From contig JAPLKR010000051.1 in assembly GCA_026387965.1 (NCBI GenBank), positions 1-5,636 of the forward strand: a DNA stretch of 5,636 nucleotides, in the 5' to 3' direction. The DNA comes from Fusobacteriota bacterium. Lineage in GTDB: Bacteria; Fusobacteriota; Fusobacteriia; JAPLKR01. A model generated the notes under the pieces. The model had not been told where the DNA came from and made no database searches. It saw only the letters and a program-made list of their open reading frames with translations. Position numbers and translations under genes: made by a program. Below are positions 4,823 to 5,636 of the stretch, piece by piece (positions within the stretch are counted from its first letter, which is position 1; each line of letters starts with the position of its first letter).

Positions 4823-5636
4823 TCATTCACGCTCCATCATCTGCGTTATTTCATGCAGTTTTTCTTGTAGTAGTTTTTTATCTGGAAGTAGCGTTGTGTA
4901 ATGAGAAACAAGAGTTGGAGAAAGGTGTCTACTCATGGCGTATTCAACCACTTCATCATCTTTATCACTGCATAGAAGTACACCTATACTTGGGTTTTCA
5001 TGCAGTTTTTTCACATCTCTATCCAATGCTTCAAGATAAAAATTAATCTGCCCTAAATGTTCAGGTTTGAATTTCTCAATTTTAAGCTCAAATGCCACCA
5101 ACGCTGAAAGTCCTCTATGAAAAAATAACAAATCAATGAAAAAATCACTGTTCCCCACCTGCAAACGATACTCTTCACCCATAAATATAAAATCTCGCCC
5201 AAGCTCCAATATAAATCGTTTCATATTTTGTATAAGAGCTTTTTGCAATGTACTTTCGCTATGTTCCATAGGCAATCCCAAAAATTCCAATACATAGCTA
5301 TCTTTAAACGTGTTCTCTATTGTAGGGTGCATTTCTCTCAGCACTGCTGAGAGTTTTTCATTTCCTATAACCGTTCTTTCAAAAAGAGATGAATTAATTT
5401 GTCTCTCAAGTTCTCTCGACGAATATTTTTCTTTAACGGTCAATCTCAAATAAAATTCTCTTTCTTCTTCACTTTTACATCGTGATAAAATGACCATATT
5501 TTGAGTCCAAGGTAATTCTCTCCACAGTGTGGCGAGTTTTTCATTATCTTGGTATGTCTCATAAAACTGTTTCATTCGCCACAGGTTTTGAGCCGAAAAA
5601 CCTTTAATATTGGGTTCTGTAACTGAAATAAAGGCC
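4823..5636 (-). CDS. DUF1016 / YhcG-type PDDEXK nuclease-domain protein (5' end outside window)
   Basis: The frame stays open to the right edge. The 20 codons before the Met at 5575 read AFISVTEPNIKGFSAQNLWR, the usual interior of the DUF1016 N-terminal domain (followed by MKQFYETY), so the real start lies beyond 5636. About 270 residues are visible of a family usually well over 300. Counting from the Met at 5575, the C-terminal half has a PD-(D/E)XK core: D148 in FFIDLLFF, E163 and K165 in FELKI, and Q176 in GQINFYLEAL. That suggests metal-dependent nuclease activity, not proven for this protein. DUF1016 genes often sit inside type I RM loci near hsdS, as here. Their role is not well defined; an accessory DNA-processing or defence function is plausible. 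The stop (4823-4825) lies directly beside the hsdS ATG, indicating one operon with hsdS and hsdR. Family assignment is firm, function is not. Confidence 0.9.
   Translation of the reverse strand, partial: AFISVTEPNIKGFSAQNLWRMKQFYETYQDNEKLATLWRELPWTQNMVILSRCKSEEEREFYLRLTVKEKYSSRELERQINSSLFERTVIGNEKLSAVLREMHPTIENTFKDSYVLEFLGLPMEHSESTLQKALIQNMKRFILELGRDFIFMGEEYRLQVGNSDFFIDLLFFHRGLSALVAFELKIEKFKPEHLGQINFYLEALDRDVKKLHENPSIGVLLCSDKDDEVVEYAMSRHLSPTLVSHYTTLLPDKKLLQEKLHEITQMMERE

Overview
The window joins a conserved translation-rescue locus (left, about 1.2 kb) to part of a type I restriction-modification (RM) locus (right, about 4.5 kb). The two are convergent and share one bidirectional terminator. 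The DNA is AT-rich, with Gram-positive-style Shine-Dalgarno sites and sigma-A-like promoters. The smpB-ssrA order, and a tmRNA tag beginning AKNNNN and resembling the AKN- tags of lactic acid bacteria, suggest a low-GC Bacillota or close relative. TGA acts as a stop and Trp is encoded by TGG, so this is not the Mycoplasma code. I cannot name a genus with confidence.

Left part: bases 1-291 hold no supported gene but are rich in signals. There is a strong-looking leftward promoter with an A-tract upstream element, three inverted repeats downstream of it, and two candidate rightward promoters ahead of smpB. smpB (292-735) is followed after 6 bases by ssrA, the tmRNA (742-1090), which encodes the tag AKNNNNLAFAA and its own CCA end. 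SmpB and tmRNA together rescue stalled ribosomes and tag the unfinished protein for proteolysis. A 21-bp perfect hairpin (1124-1169) ends both ssrA and the opposing RM operon.

Right part, all on the minus strand and read right to left: a DUF1016/YhcG-type PD-(D/E)XK nuclease-fold protein cut by the right window edge, then hsdS overlapping its end, then hsdR. HsdS selects the DNA target and HsdR supplies the ATP-driven translocase and nuclease. The methyltransferase subunit HsdM is not in the window and would be expected beyond the right edge. The ssrA 3' end is a common integration point for mobile DNA, so the RM genes may be island cargo, but no integrase or second att copy is visible. The most unusual features are a triplicated C-x2-C-x4-C-x-C cysteine module inside HsdR, a near-perfect 28-bp direct repeat just ahead of hsdR, and the unexplained divergent promoter and palindromes at the left edge. 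No clearly undescribed multigene system is present; this is a recognisable type I RM locus with an accessory DUF1016 gene.
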